Source: Campylorhamphus procurvoides
Taxonomy: Eukaryota > Chordata > Aves > Passeriformes > Dendrocolaptidae
Length of the DNA: 64,000 nucleotides
Reading direction: 5' to 3'
Assembly (NCBI GenBank): GCA_013396655.1
Contig: WBMV01001022.1
Coordinates: 79,111 to 143,110 of the forward strand
Positions 25,101 through 37,100 of this stretch are shown in pieces; positions within the stretch are counted from its first letter, which is position 1; the number at the start of each line of letters is the position of its first letter. The position numbers and the translations under genes are program-made. The notes under the pieces were generated by a model. The model did not search any database, was not told where the DNA came from, and worked only from the letters and a program-made list of their open reading frames with translations.

Positions 25101-28100
25101 ACTGGCCCGGGCCTGAGCTCTTCCTGCATTTTGTTCTGGGCCTGATTTCTTTCTTTTTTTATTTAATTCCATTTTGATTTCTTTTTGAACCATCCTTTTT
25201 GGTGGTGAGGGCAGGGTGAGGAGGGGACAGGGAGGGTGGCTTGGCCATCCCTGGGCTGCCCCAGCACAGCTCTGTTGGTCACAGGCAGGATTGATCCCAA
25301 ATCCCCTTCCCAAATCCTGCCCTGCATCCCAGGGCCATTGGAATTGCAAACCTTGGGCTTTCCTGTCCCTCCCAGGACAGCTGCCTTTGCAATCCAAGTG
25401 GCTTCATGTTTGCCACCCTTGGCATGATGGCTCCAGAGGGGGGAATGTCCAAGTGCAGCTCCAGCTGGGCAAGGAGAACAAACCCCAGGTCCTTCAGCTC
25501 TCTGTGCCCTCCTGGCCATCCCAGCCCCCAGTCCAGGGCACTGGGACACAAAAGGCCCCAAACAGGGAGCACTGGGGAGGGTGTTGGAGCCATCCAGGAC
25601 TGGGGGGACAGGGGGACCAGCATTCCCTGTGTCCCCTGGGGGTGCTGGAGCCATCCAGGCCTGGGGGGACAGGGGGACCAGCATTCCCTGTGTCCCCTGG
25701 GGGTGCTGGAGCCATCCAGGCCTGGGGGGACAGGGGGGAGAACATTGCCTGTGTCCCCTGGGGATGCTGGAGCCATCCAGGCCTGGGGGGACAGGGGGGC
25801 AGCATTCCAGTGTCCCCTGGGGGTGCTGGAGCCATCCAGGCCTGNNNNNNNNNNNNNNNNNNNNNNNNNNNNNNNNNNNNNNNNNNNNNNNNNNNNNNNN
25901 NNNNNNNNNNNNNNNNNNNNNNNNNNNNNNNNNNNAGGGGGGGGACCATTCCCTGTGGCCCCTGGGGATGCTGGAGCCATCCAGGGCTGAGGGGACAGGG
26001 GGACCAGCATTCCCTGTGTCCCCTGGGGATGCTGGAGCAGGGACACTGCCCCCAGCACTGAGAAGGTTTTCCTGATTCCTGTTTTCATCAGAGAAAAAAA
26101 CCCCCCAAATTGTGAATTCCAATCAGAGCCAGCAGTGACTACAGTTTGTTCTGTTGCTTACAGCTACTGATAGGAATAATTCCTATCAACCTGAGTTATT
26201 GAAATCAAAAATCCAGAGCCAGTGGTGACCAGTGCAAAATAGAGGAGGGCATTTTTCACTAACTTGGAGCTTTGATTTTCTTTCTTTCTTTTTTTCCTTA
26301 CAACACATTACTTCCCACCACGGAATTTATTCCAGCTTCTTCAGCTATGAACTTCCAGCTCTTGTTTTAGGCACAGTGAGAACAGGTCTTCTCTCTGGAA
26401 CGGGGATGAGGGAGATGCTTTGGCCCTCAAGGGAAGCTCCACGAGGTTTTTGCACCCCAGAATCTCTTTCTGGGGAACATTGCCCTTGGTGTCACCCCAT
26501 GGAAAGGCCCAACCCTTCCAGGGGACCTCGAGTCCCTTTTCCCCACACACAAGATTTTGGAGCTGGGTTTTTTGGGCAGTTCTTTAGGAAAACAGGGACT
26601 TGAAGTGGTTTTACCTGCTGAGACTCCTCCAGGTTTCCCTCCATGCACAACCCACTGTCCTCTCCCCCCCAGCCTCAGGACCCAAGTCCTTCCAGTGGAT
26701 TAAACCAGAAACTTTGGCCTTTTTAGCTTTTTAGCCTTACAAGGTGACCAGGCTTTGCTTTTTACTCCTTAATCTAAAGCTTGGGGAGAATTTTCCAGGG
26801 TGAGAAAACTCTTTGGTGAAGCAGTGCAGATCATTCTTTATGAACTCTGGTGCCAGAACTGCTGTGTGTGATTTGGGGCATTTCTGGAGGGTTTTCTGAC
26901 TCTCCATCCAAGTGTCCCCATGAGGTGAAGGCAGGAGGGATGTAGAAACACCAGGATTAGCAGGCTAGTTTGTGGAGATCTTAGATTAGGCAATTAAAAT
27001 GTTTATAAAGGACAAAATCAGCTGGGCCAGTGGATATTTATACTTTGCTTCATGTTTGATGGCATTGAAATAGCAGGAAGGGCTGTGTGTGACCCCTGGC
27101 CCACTTTTCCTTACAGAAAACCCCTCTTTTATGAACCCCAATAATTAGTAGCCAGTTTTGATCAGCATTCCCAGGCAGAAATGGAACCCCAGTGAGTCCC
27201 TGGGTGAGCAGGGCTGGGCTGTGCCCTGTGGCTGCAGTCCCTGAGCCAGCACAGCAGAGACACTTGGTGGGCAGAACCCACTCTGGGGCTGGGTTTGATT
27301 GTTCCCCACGGTTATTGGAGCTCTTATCAGGAGATTTCTCTGCTCATTCCACTGAGAATTCAGGGTTTCCACACCCAGCTCAGCTCTGGAGGAAGACACC
27401 TTGTCATCTTTATTTATATTTTCCATTTCTTGCATTCATTTTTATTTCTATTTTAACAATCAGTTCCTTATGGGGAAATGCTTTTGATGTCACCTGAGAA
27501 TGTTCAGCTGGGATTTTTCCCCTCCCTGTGGCACCTTTGTGGGTGGGAGGACCTGCTGTTCTCTATGCAGGTCCCACTGCTGGTCCCCTCCTTCCCTGGG
27601 GACACCCAGGGATAACCTGGCCCTTCTCTTCCAGAGGGGGTGACAAATCCCCCTCCTTGAGGCTGGGTTTGTTCTGATCCTGCTGGAGCAAAAGGAGCTG
27701 GAAGTGCCTGCCTGGGCAAGGAGTGGGTGCTCTTTGCCTTGCAGGATGTCCCCCAGCCCTGGGCCTGGCCCTTTCCTGCTCTCCAGCCACCAATGTCCCC
27801 CCTTAGTGCCACCAGAACAGCCAAGCCCAGCTGCCTCAACCACTGCCCTCCACCTCCCACACTCCAAACCTTCACTGCTGCTTGGTTTCAGTTGGTTTTA
27901 TTTTGATTTTCTGTTCTTTCCCCAGGCAGGGTAAGGAATTCCTGCAGCCCTGCTGGGGAGCCTGCAGGGCCCTGGGAGCTGCCCAGTGTCCCCTGTCCCC
28001 AGTCCCTGTCTGTCACTGTCCTGCAGCAAAGCTTTTGGATGTGTCCTCGTGCTTTTATTTCCCGTGGGTTTATTTTGCATAGACTGTGACATTTTGGTTC

Positions 28101-31100
28101 GTTGTGGTGTTTCTGACTCTTTGTGCCTTTCCTTTTGTGTTTGTTTCTCCCGCCTTTCCTCAGTTTGCAGCGGGGCCTCGACCTGCCCATCACCAGGTAC
28201 AGTACCTGCCCCTTCGTTATCACCCTGCACTAATTAATTGCCTGGGGGGGGGTGGAGGTGACTCACCCACTAACTCGAGTGGAGGAACCCACCCCCTGGT
28301 AGCTCCTAGCCCTGCATAACCCTCTAATGCTGAGTAACCCTGATCACTGCTCATTAACCCCCCCAGGCCAGGGGGATGGACAGCCTGGAGGGAGCCTTGC
28401 CACGTCTTGGGGAGGGGGTTTTGCCTTCTCCAAACACCAGAAACTTTTCCTGACTCTTTCCCACACTCTGAAAGTGCCAGCTGAGACAATCCTGCCCTTC
28501 CAGCCGGGAGCAAAGCGAGTGACTCCCCATTCCCACCTCTGTTGTGTGATCCTCCTGGTTTCCTGTGATCCTTCCACTTCTTGGTGTTGCTTCCACTTGG
28601 CCCACGAAAGCCAGAGTTGTAGGAACCTTTTAGTTTTGGCTTTGTAAGGAACCACTCCATTCAGAGAGTGAGTGTCAGAGCAGCTCTGGGGACAGAAACA
28701 CCCCGGGGAGCTCCCCAAAGTCAGGACATCAACAGGTCCCTCTGTCCTGGTCCACAGTGAACTCCTGCATTCACCTTGGCCAAAACCCTCCCCAGTGGGA
28801 GGTGATGTGGCTGCTTCTTGGAGCTTTGGAGGGGGCAGAGGTGGCTCTGCTGGGTGGGAAGGAGCAGGAGAAGCACAAGAGCAGGGGAGCTCTCCCAGAT
28901 GGGGTTGTTTCCATGAGACTCTTGGCCTGGAAGGAGCAGGTTGCTGCACCAGTTAACAGGGAAAAAGAATCCCCTTAACTCCAGTGGTGTCAGGACAGGG
29001 GTTTGAGCCAAGAAGGTTGTTCCTGGGGGATTGTTCTTTGCTTTGCTCCTGTGGCTGAGCAGTTGGACTGTGGGGATGAGCACTGTGGGCACAGTTCTGT
29101 CTCAGGACAGCAGGTGAGTGTTAGGTGGGCACAGGCACTTCAAAAACCTCATCATTTTGTTCCTTCCACCTCCTGGGGGCTGTGGGAGCCACCCAGAGCA
29201 GGGCAGAAAAGGGCTGAAAGGGTGAAATGGGGCAGTGCCACTGGTCTGCTCCCAGGCAAAGGCCCTCTAAGAGAGCAGGGAATGGTTTCTGTGCCTGGAG
29301 TGTTTGCAGGATGACTGTGGGCAATCTGGTTTAGGTACTTCTCTTCTTGACCTTCCCTTCAGGTCTGTGTTCCCAGCTGGGAACTGGAAATGCATCCCTG
29401 CCCTGTCACCCCTCAGGGCTCTGGGGACAGCAGGGGATGCTCTCCTGGAACTGACTGAGCTCCCTGGGGCAGGTTTTGGAGGCAGCACAGCCTTGGAGGG
29501 AACATTTCAGCCACCAGTGGCTTTACTGGTGGCACTCTGCCACCAGTCTGTCAGAATTTGATCTAAAACTTGCCTTTGGCCCCAGTTCTGACCCTGCCTG
29601 CAGCTCAAAACTCCTCATTTCCAAGTGTTTTCCCGATTCTATCACAGATTTTTGACTCTGTTACACTTGAACCTGCTTATAATTATGTGCAGGAAGCTGT
29701 CACCACTGGAAACACATTCCAGGCTTTATTCCCAGTTACATCTGCCATGTGCTGCATTGCACAGGCAGAGAGAAACCTGGGCTGGGCTTTGTTTATTCCC
29801 TTTAATCCCAAGCTCTCCACCCAAGGGGTGGGCACAGGGATTTGGCCCCCACCACGTGCAGGAGGGTCAGGACTTCACCCCAAACCCAGCTCAGAGGGTG
29901 CTCAAGGCCAGCATTTAAACATGTTTGAGCCTAAAAAGGGCTCAATAAATAAATTGGCCATTACAGGGTTAATATTTGTTGCAGCAGCTCCAAGTGCCCT
30001 TGGAAGGCAGAGGCAGCACTGGGAGGTTTTCCATTCCCTGTGTCCATCCCAGTGGGATTTTATTAACACGTTCCTCCTATTGATTCTGAGTCTCTTTCAG
30101 GCAAACACTGGATTGTTCCTTAATGTTGTTGCCTGTAATTATTAGATCTTCAAAGCACTCAGAATGATTTAAGTTGGATGGCAACTTTATCAGCAGTTTT
30201 TTTCCCAGTGGGAATCCCTGTCCTGTGTTGGGGAGTTGTGGCTGAGGGAGCCACTTGGGGCTGGAGAAAGTGGGACCACCCTTTGTGGGGGAGAAGGATG
30301 GAGAGTGAGGGTGTTCCCCCAGAATGAACACAGTTCACATGTTCCACATGCCCCAGGAATCCTGGATTCCCAGCTGGAGGATCTGCTGGGAAACCTCACT
30401 TTGTAGGAGAAAGAACACAGCCCCTCCAGGGTGTTTGGGGCAGTATTTCCAATATAGTCCCTGTTTTTCTTGGGATGTCCCCAGCTTCTCCCTGGGGTTG
30501 CTGCTCCATTTCCCACTCTGTCCATGGAGCTTCCCTGGTTTTTCTTCCTCCCTGAGGCTCTGGAGTGATTTTGTTGCTCCTGATCCTCACAAAGCCCAGC
30601 TGAAAAGGGCAGTTTCCTTCTGAGCTGAGCCCCTAATGCAGGTTTTGTTACATTTGACTCTGCTGAGAAAACCCTTCCTTTAAGAAGTGACTTGGGAAGT
30701 GTCTGGGTGGCTTTAAAAGGGAGTGCTCAGCAAAGGCCAGTTAAAAACAGAGATCAGGGGTAGAAACTCAAATATCAGCATTTCCTTCTTGACTCAGGAC
30801 TGTCTGAGCTCAGTTTGCTGCTCGTGGCAGACTCGTCTCCCTTGGCCTTGTGCTGGAGTTGGTTCCAGTTTCAGCTCAGGGTCCCTCCAGTTCCTTGTGC
30901 AGCAGAGACTGGGCTGGGCTGGCACTCCTGGCATGGGGAGAGCTTGGGAATTCCCTCCCTGAACCGACTCCACAGGCCTTTTTGTAGCTTTTTTGGGGGG
31001 TTTTGAGTCCAAAGGTGGTGGAGAATGGCTGGGCACGGGCACTGCCCAGTCTGCATCCAGAGTGTGGAGCTGCTGCCTGTTCTGAGTCCTCTCCCAAATT

Positions 31101-34100
31101 AATCATTTAATTAATAATAACACTGGGAGAGTCTGAGGGGGGGGACAAGTCTTGCCTTGTGCCCAGAGGGCTGCACTGAGGGAAGGAGGGCCTGGGGTTT
31201 GTGCTGCAGGTGATGAGAGAGGAAACACCTTAAACTGTGCCAGGGAAAGTTTAAATTGGATATTGTGGAAAATTTCCTTCTGGAAAGGGGGGTCAGGCAT
31301 TGGAAGAGGCTGTGGTGGAGCCCCATCCCTGGAGGGATTTAAAAGCCACATGGATGTGGCCCTTGGGGACATGGGCAGTGGTGGCCCTGGCTTTTCCAGC
31401 CCAAATAATTCCATTCTTTGATGATGTGGATGTCTCAAGGCTGCAGCTCCTGGGCCCAGTGCTGGCTTTGAAGGGTCACATCTCCCCTGCCAATGTCCCA
31501 TCTGCAGGCAGGTGGTTCCTGCTGCCTTACCTGTGCATCTCCTGCTCCTCCCTCTCCCAGGCCAGGCCCAGGTGATGCCACCACCCTTCCTGGTGGCACC
31601 AAAAGGACTAAAAGAGAAACTTAACTGAAGTGCAGAGCTTGGGTGAGAACCTGTGGGACTTTCCTCTCCCCACAACCTTCCTCAGAGCTCCCTGGACCCA
31701 TCCCAACCCCCAGCCTTGATCCAGGGTAGAAGAAACCAGCTGAGTGCCCACACTGGCTGGGCTGAGCTTGGCATGGCCCTGGTTTTGGTGCCCTTAGCCC
31801 AGGTTTGTCCCTCAGGGGGGTCTGGAGGGGACACTCCCAGTTGGGAGATCAGTGCCAGTGCAGCAGGGGGGGATCACAGGGCTGGGGCTCTCTTTGATCA
31901 TTGATTTTTCTAATTGCTGTGGCCCAGCCAGCAGGTCTGTCTGCAGCCACACAGAGCTGGAGAACGTGGTCACCTGGGCCTGGAAACACTTGGGAAGGGG
32001 ATTTATTCCATGAGGTGGGAGCTCCTGGGGTGAAAGCAGCTGTGACAGACCCACCACTGCTGGCATTTCCAGTCAGGGAGGTTGGGGAGCACTGGGGACA
32101 CCCTGTGTGGANGTGCAGAGCAGCCACAGACACACCACTGGTGGTATTTCCAGTAGTGGTATTGGTATTTTCCCCAAGGAGGTTGGGAAGCACTGGGGAC
32201 ACCCTGTGTGGAACCTCTGTGCATTTCTGTGTTTGGATTTTCCAGAAGAACTTCCTGGAGCAGGGAGATGAAGGAGCTGCTGGGAGCTCATGGGAGGAGC
32301 AGGCTGGAGGGGCTGAGCTGCAGGCAGTGGCAGAGGGGTGTTCTTGTGCTGCTCTCTGAGCCATCAGGGATCCAACCCTGCATCAAAGATAACATTTTCC
32401 AGCAGTGCTGACTCCAGGGTGACCCAAGAACTCACCCTGGGACAGATAAAGGATGGGACATGACTTGAGGAGCACAGCCCAGGTCTGCAGTGGTTGAACA
32501 GACATAATTGGACCATCATGAGACATAACAGGGTTTATTTTTGAAGGGCTGATGTAACAGAGGGTTTGTTGTGGCCCAGGGTGGGGTCACCATGGTCCTG
32601 AGGGGTCCTGTGTGTGCCCCTCTCTAAATCCTGCACTTCCTGGAAGATTCAGAGCTCAAACCTGTGGGATTTTCATCCCTTGGTGCTGCCCCTGGGCCAC
32701 CACTGGCATTTCTTGGAGGTGTCTGACCTGCTGGGATGAACTCTTTGGCAGATCTAGTCAGAATAGCAGAACATTTCTAAGCATGAATGTTGAGTTGTGG
32801 AGGGACAGGGGAGGGAGGAGCATAAACCAGTTTGCCAGGCAGGTGATACTGGTTTGGCACAGTCAAACCCCCCTCCAGGGCTCAGATGACCAGTGCTCCA
32901 CCACCAGATTTCCTTGAGACTCCTGGTTTTGGTTTCAGCTTGTGGAGTAGTTACAGCTCATTCAGACTTTGTGAAAAGTCTCAGGTTGGAGCTTCCAGAA
33001 GCTTCTGATGGTCTTGTTGCTTGGAATGACAGATGTGCCATTCTGCTGCTCTGCTTTGGAGCAGGGATGGAATTCTCCTGTTCCTCCATCTCTGGAGCTG
33101 AGCTGGCTCTGTGATGGTGTGGGAGGTGCAGGGGGGGGGTGGAGAGGGCTTTTCCTTCAGAGTCTCCTTGTCAGAGATGCTGCTCTGGAGAGATTCAGTG
33201 CCCTGGAACAGCTGGGCAGTGCCATGGGGGGTCAGTGCTGGGGACAGGGCAGGGCAGGGCAGGGCAGGGCAGGGCAGGGCAGGGCAGGGCAGGGCAGGGC
33301 AGGGCAGGGCAGGGCAGGGCTGTGCTCACACCCCATCTCAGCCCTTCCCTCTGCTCTGGGTGGGGGGGAACAGGCCCAGCTGGTGTCCCGTGGAATGGAG
33401 CTCCCAGTGTGTCCCCTCCTGAGCCTGTAGGAACCAGGGATGGGAATGAGCAGCTTTCCATAACTGAGGAGTTCCCACTGCTGGCAGTGCCCCTGGATGG
33501 TGTGAGTTTGGTGTGAGTTTCGTGAGGGAGGAGCAGCTTCATGTCTGGCTGGCACTGGGGGAGCCTCCCCAGCTCTGCCAGGGGGGTTCCTGCCCTGCCC
33601 TGGGGATGGAGATGCTTTTGATGGAGAGACAGGTCTGGCTTCAGCCTCCAGCCCATTCTCACTCTGCACAAACACAGACCTGGGGGGCCTGTGCAACATC
33701 CCTCCCTCCAGCTCAGACTTCTGCTGGAACCTGCCACCAGCTCAGAAATAATCTTTACTCAGCATTTTGCAGTGGAAGAAGAAAAACTTGTGTGCTTTTT
33801 GGTGTCTTTGGGCAGTAAAAAACCTGCAGCTTGGTGATTGTCCCCATGGATTCAGCAGCTGCCCCTGGTCCCTGTGACACTCCTGTGGTCCCCCCACTCA
33901 CAGCACCCCTTTGATGGGAGCAGGACCAAGGCAGGGCCAGGCTGTTCTGGTTTTCTTTCTGCTTCCAAACCTCTCTCCTGGTTCAGGTCACATTTCCAGT
34001 GTGCTGGGGACAGTCCTTCATCCAGAGTAGCAGGGCTGGACATAAAATAATGAAACTCATCCTAACAGTGTCTGGATTTCTGGGATGGAATCATTTGTGG

Positions 34101-37100
34101 CTTTCCTGGAGAACTCATTTGCTGTGGGGACAGCTCAGGTGTCACAAAGTCTCCCTCAGCACCAGGATGATCATCTCAAGCTCACTGTCCTGGCAAGGAC
34201 AGAGGCATCACAGCTCCCCTCCATCCTCCCCTTCCTTCCTGAGCCCAAGGTGGATAATCCCAGCTCATTCCTTCATTCCTCAGTGGTCCCCTCCCCTCCT
34301 CTCCCCTCCCAGTTGCTCCCAGGTTTTCCCTTCATGCCCAGCAGCCAGCAGGTTTGGTGTGATGTGTCATGGCCTCATTTTGATCCTTATTTTTTTTCCT
34401 TAGCAGTAAAACACGTTGTTTTTCTTACCCTCTCAGTGTTGGTGCAGAAATGGAGAGAAATCCATGCTTGGAGCCAGGATTTCTGCTTGATCTGCTCCTT
34501 CTGTCTCACTGAAGGAGACCTGACAGGAGAAACATTGGATGTTTTAGGAACAGACTAAACCCAAAGTCTCTCTGTGGTATCACATTTCCCGCAGTCAGTC
34601 GTGGCGTGGTTGTTTTTTCTCCTTTTTTTCAACTTTTACACCTCCTTATGAAACTTGTCCAGGAGGGTTTGTGGCCATGGGGGATTCTCAGAGTCCTTGG
34701 TGCCCCCTTTGGTGCCCCCTTTGGTGCGGGGGCCGAGTCAGGGCAGGCCAGGAGGAGGCTGCATCGTGTGGCTTTAGGGTGCATGTTGATCCTGTGCCTT
34801 CCTGTTGATCTGTCAGCTGTTCCATTGGCTTTCTTTCTGTTTCCTGCTGCTTTCTTGCTTCGTTCTTGAAGGGAGGATTCAGACCTATCCAGGTAACTCC
34901 CCCCCTGGTTCTGCATGGCCTGAGTGTCTCACCTGCCCCATTCCCCCGTCACCCAATGCCGGGGGGGCCGGGGCATCTCTGACCTCCTCCCTTCCGAGAT
35001 TCCAAAGCCTCCAGAGCCAGGAATGCTCCATCCTGGGGTGGCTGAGGACGGAGTGTGTGCCAGGGGGTTGCTTGGATTCCTGGCCTGCTCCATCACTTCA
35101 TCCCAGTGTGGTGGAAGAGTTTGGTGCCACCCTGGGCCGAGTTGCCACCCGTTGGAAAACAGGGCAGGACGAGTCACCTGGGGCTCTCTGTGTAAAGGAG
35201 AGGCATGAGGGGCCTCTGTCCCTGGTGAAATTCCACCTTTTTAGCTCTTCTGAAGATAGATTGGAGCAGTTGCCTTGATCTTTTATTGCCCTGGATATTT
35301 ATAAGGTGTTTTTTTAGCAGCCAACCCATCCTATAAGACAAACTCCTCTTTCTGCCCTTTGCTCTGAAAGCTGAGCTGTCAAATTGGGTAACGACAAACT
35401 AATAATTATTATTACCAGCTAATAAGTATTAGTTTGTGAAGTTTCTTGCCTTCCCCTGCCTTGTCAAACAGAAGGCCTCAGCCTGGCCCTGCTGTTGCAG
35501 ATCACCAGACTGTCCTGCAGTTTTCTGAATGCGTGGCAACCCTTGCAGACTCAATAATTATACCCTTGTGACGATGCTCCTGATCCTGCCCAGAAAGCCT
35601 GACCTGTCCTCTCTTGTCTCCTCCCTCCCTTCCCTGCCCCAGTTTTTCCAGAGGCCTCAGATCCAGCCTCCCAGAGCCACCCTCCAGAACAGCAGCCCCT
35701 CCATCCGTCCCGGAGCGCAGACCCCGACTGCCGTGTACCAAACCAACCAGCACATCATGATGGTCAACCACCTGCCCATGCCCTACCCCATGCCTCAGGG
35801 CCCCCAGTACTGCATCCCACAGGTAAAGCCATCCCCCAGGGCCCTCAGGGGCTGCAGGACCTCCTGGGCTCCATCAGGGCTGTCCCCCTGGGGAGGGGGA
35901 TGTGTCTGAAATCAAGGTGGTGGGCACATGTTTGGCCTCGTGTGCCAAGGAGGGGTTTAGACTGGATATTGGGAAAAACTCCTGCATGGAAAGGGTGCCC
36001 AGGGCAGTGGTGGAGTCTCCATCCCATGGGGATGTGGCCCTTGGGGACATGGGTTGGTGGGGGACATGGCAGTGGTGGAGTCTCCATCCCATGGGGATGT
36101 GGCACTTGGGGACATGGGTTGGTGGGGGACATGGCAGTGGTGGAGTCTCCATCCCGTGGGGATGTGGCCCTTGGGGACATGGGTTGGTGGGGGACATGGC
36201 AGTGGTGGAGTCTCCATCCCATGGGGATGTGGCNTCCCTGCCCCAGTTTTTCCAGAGGCCTCAGATCCAGCCTCCCAGAGCCACCCTCCAGAACAGCAGC
36301 CCCTCCATCCGTCCCGGAGCGCAGACCCCGACTGCCGTGTACCAAACCAACCAGCACATCATGATGGTCAACCACCTGCCCATGCCCTACCCCATGCCTC
36401 AGGGCCCCCAGTACTGCATCCCACAGGTAAAGCCATCCCCCAGGGCCCTCAGGGGCTGCAGGACCTCCTGGGCTCCATCAGGGCTGTCCCCCTGGGGAGG
36501 GGGGTGTGTCTGAAATCAAGGTGGTGGGCACATGTTTGGCCTCGTGTGCCAAGGAGGGGTTTAGACTGGATATTGGGAAAAACTCCTGCATGGAAAGGGT
36601 GCCCAGGGCAGTGGTGGAGTCTCCATCCCATGGGGATGTGGCCCTTGGGGACATGGGTTGGTGGGGGACATGGCAGTGGTGGAGTCTCCATCCCGTGGGG
36701 ATGTGGCACTTGGGGACATGGGTTAGTGGGGGACATGGCAGTGGTGGGGAAGTGGTTGGACTTGGGCATCTCAGAGGGCTTTTCCAGCCTTAATGATTCC
36801 ATAATTCCATGATCCTGTGGCTCAGCCTTCTCTGTGTGAAGGATTTGCCCAGTGCTTGGGGGCTGTAGGAATCAATTCCCTTTTTGAGCTCTCCCTCAAA
36901 ACCAGGGGGAAACCAAGCTCTTGGAAAACCTTTGTGCTTTAAATATATCTAAATATATTTATGAGATATTTAAATACATCTAAATTGACTTCATGGATCT
37001 ACAGTCCCTTGGGCCTCACAGAACACAGGGTTGCTGGAGTTGGCAGTGGCTGTTTCCTTCTCAGCCCCCAAGTCCTCCCTGCCCTCTTTTTTCTGACAGT

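Larger units (their letters stand above)
23210..28163 (+). other. EIF4G3: EIF4G3 intron (5 kb)
   Basis: No exon or gene is recognised. It holds a 61-bp minisatellite interrupted by a 91-base gap (25584-26045). The remaining sequence (23210-25580 and 26050-28160) shows only scattered low-complexity runs and nothing I can name. The intron ends in a pyrimidine tract and the acceptor tttcctcag at 28163. Confidence 0.8.
28197..34871 (+). other. EIF4G3: EIF4G3 intron (6.7 kb)
   Basis: It holds a sense CR1 end (31205-31425), a diverged repeat across a single N (32030-32216) and an AGGGC pentanucleotide array (33242-33320). Stretches 28240-31200, 31430-32030 and 33330-34780 show nothing I can name. 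The last 100 bases contain the regulatory-looking motifs listed for the 21-nt exon. Confidence 0.8.
34893..35642 (+). other. EIF4G3: Short EIF4G3 intron (750 bp) after the microexon
   Basis: It contains no recognised transposon, which is unusual for this window. The first part holds the TGCATG; 35281-35460 is AT-rich and carries an 18-bp-stem inverted repeat (35394-35437). It ends with a strong pyrimidine tract (ctctcttgtctcctccctcc) and the acceptor gccccag at 35642. Confidence 0.85.
35631..36836. repeat. About 603-bp duplication carrying an exon, joined by a single N at 36234
   Basis: The sequence starting tccctgccccagtttttcca at 35631 restarts at 36235, an offset of 604. Exon, donor and the following CR1 run are the same in both copies except for one base (gggggatgtg versus ggggggtgtg) and the number of 65-bp units (about 3.5 versus 2). 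The first copy breaks off inside a 65-bp unit at the N. This looks like two allelic contigs laid in tandem. Confidence 0.92.

Noticed and set aside
25163..26122. 319-codon minus-strand frame
   Set aside because: It runs through the 61-bp minisatellite and the N gap; nothing outside the repeat resembles a protein.
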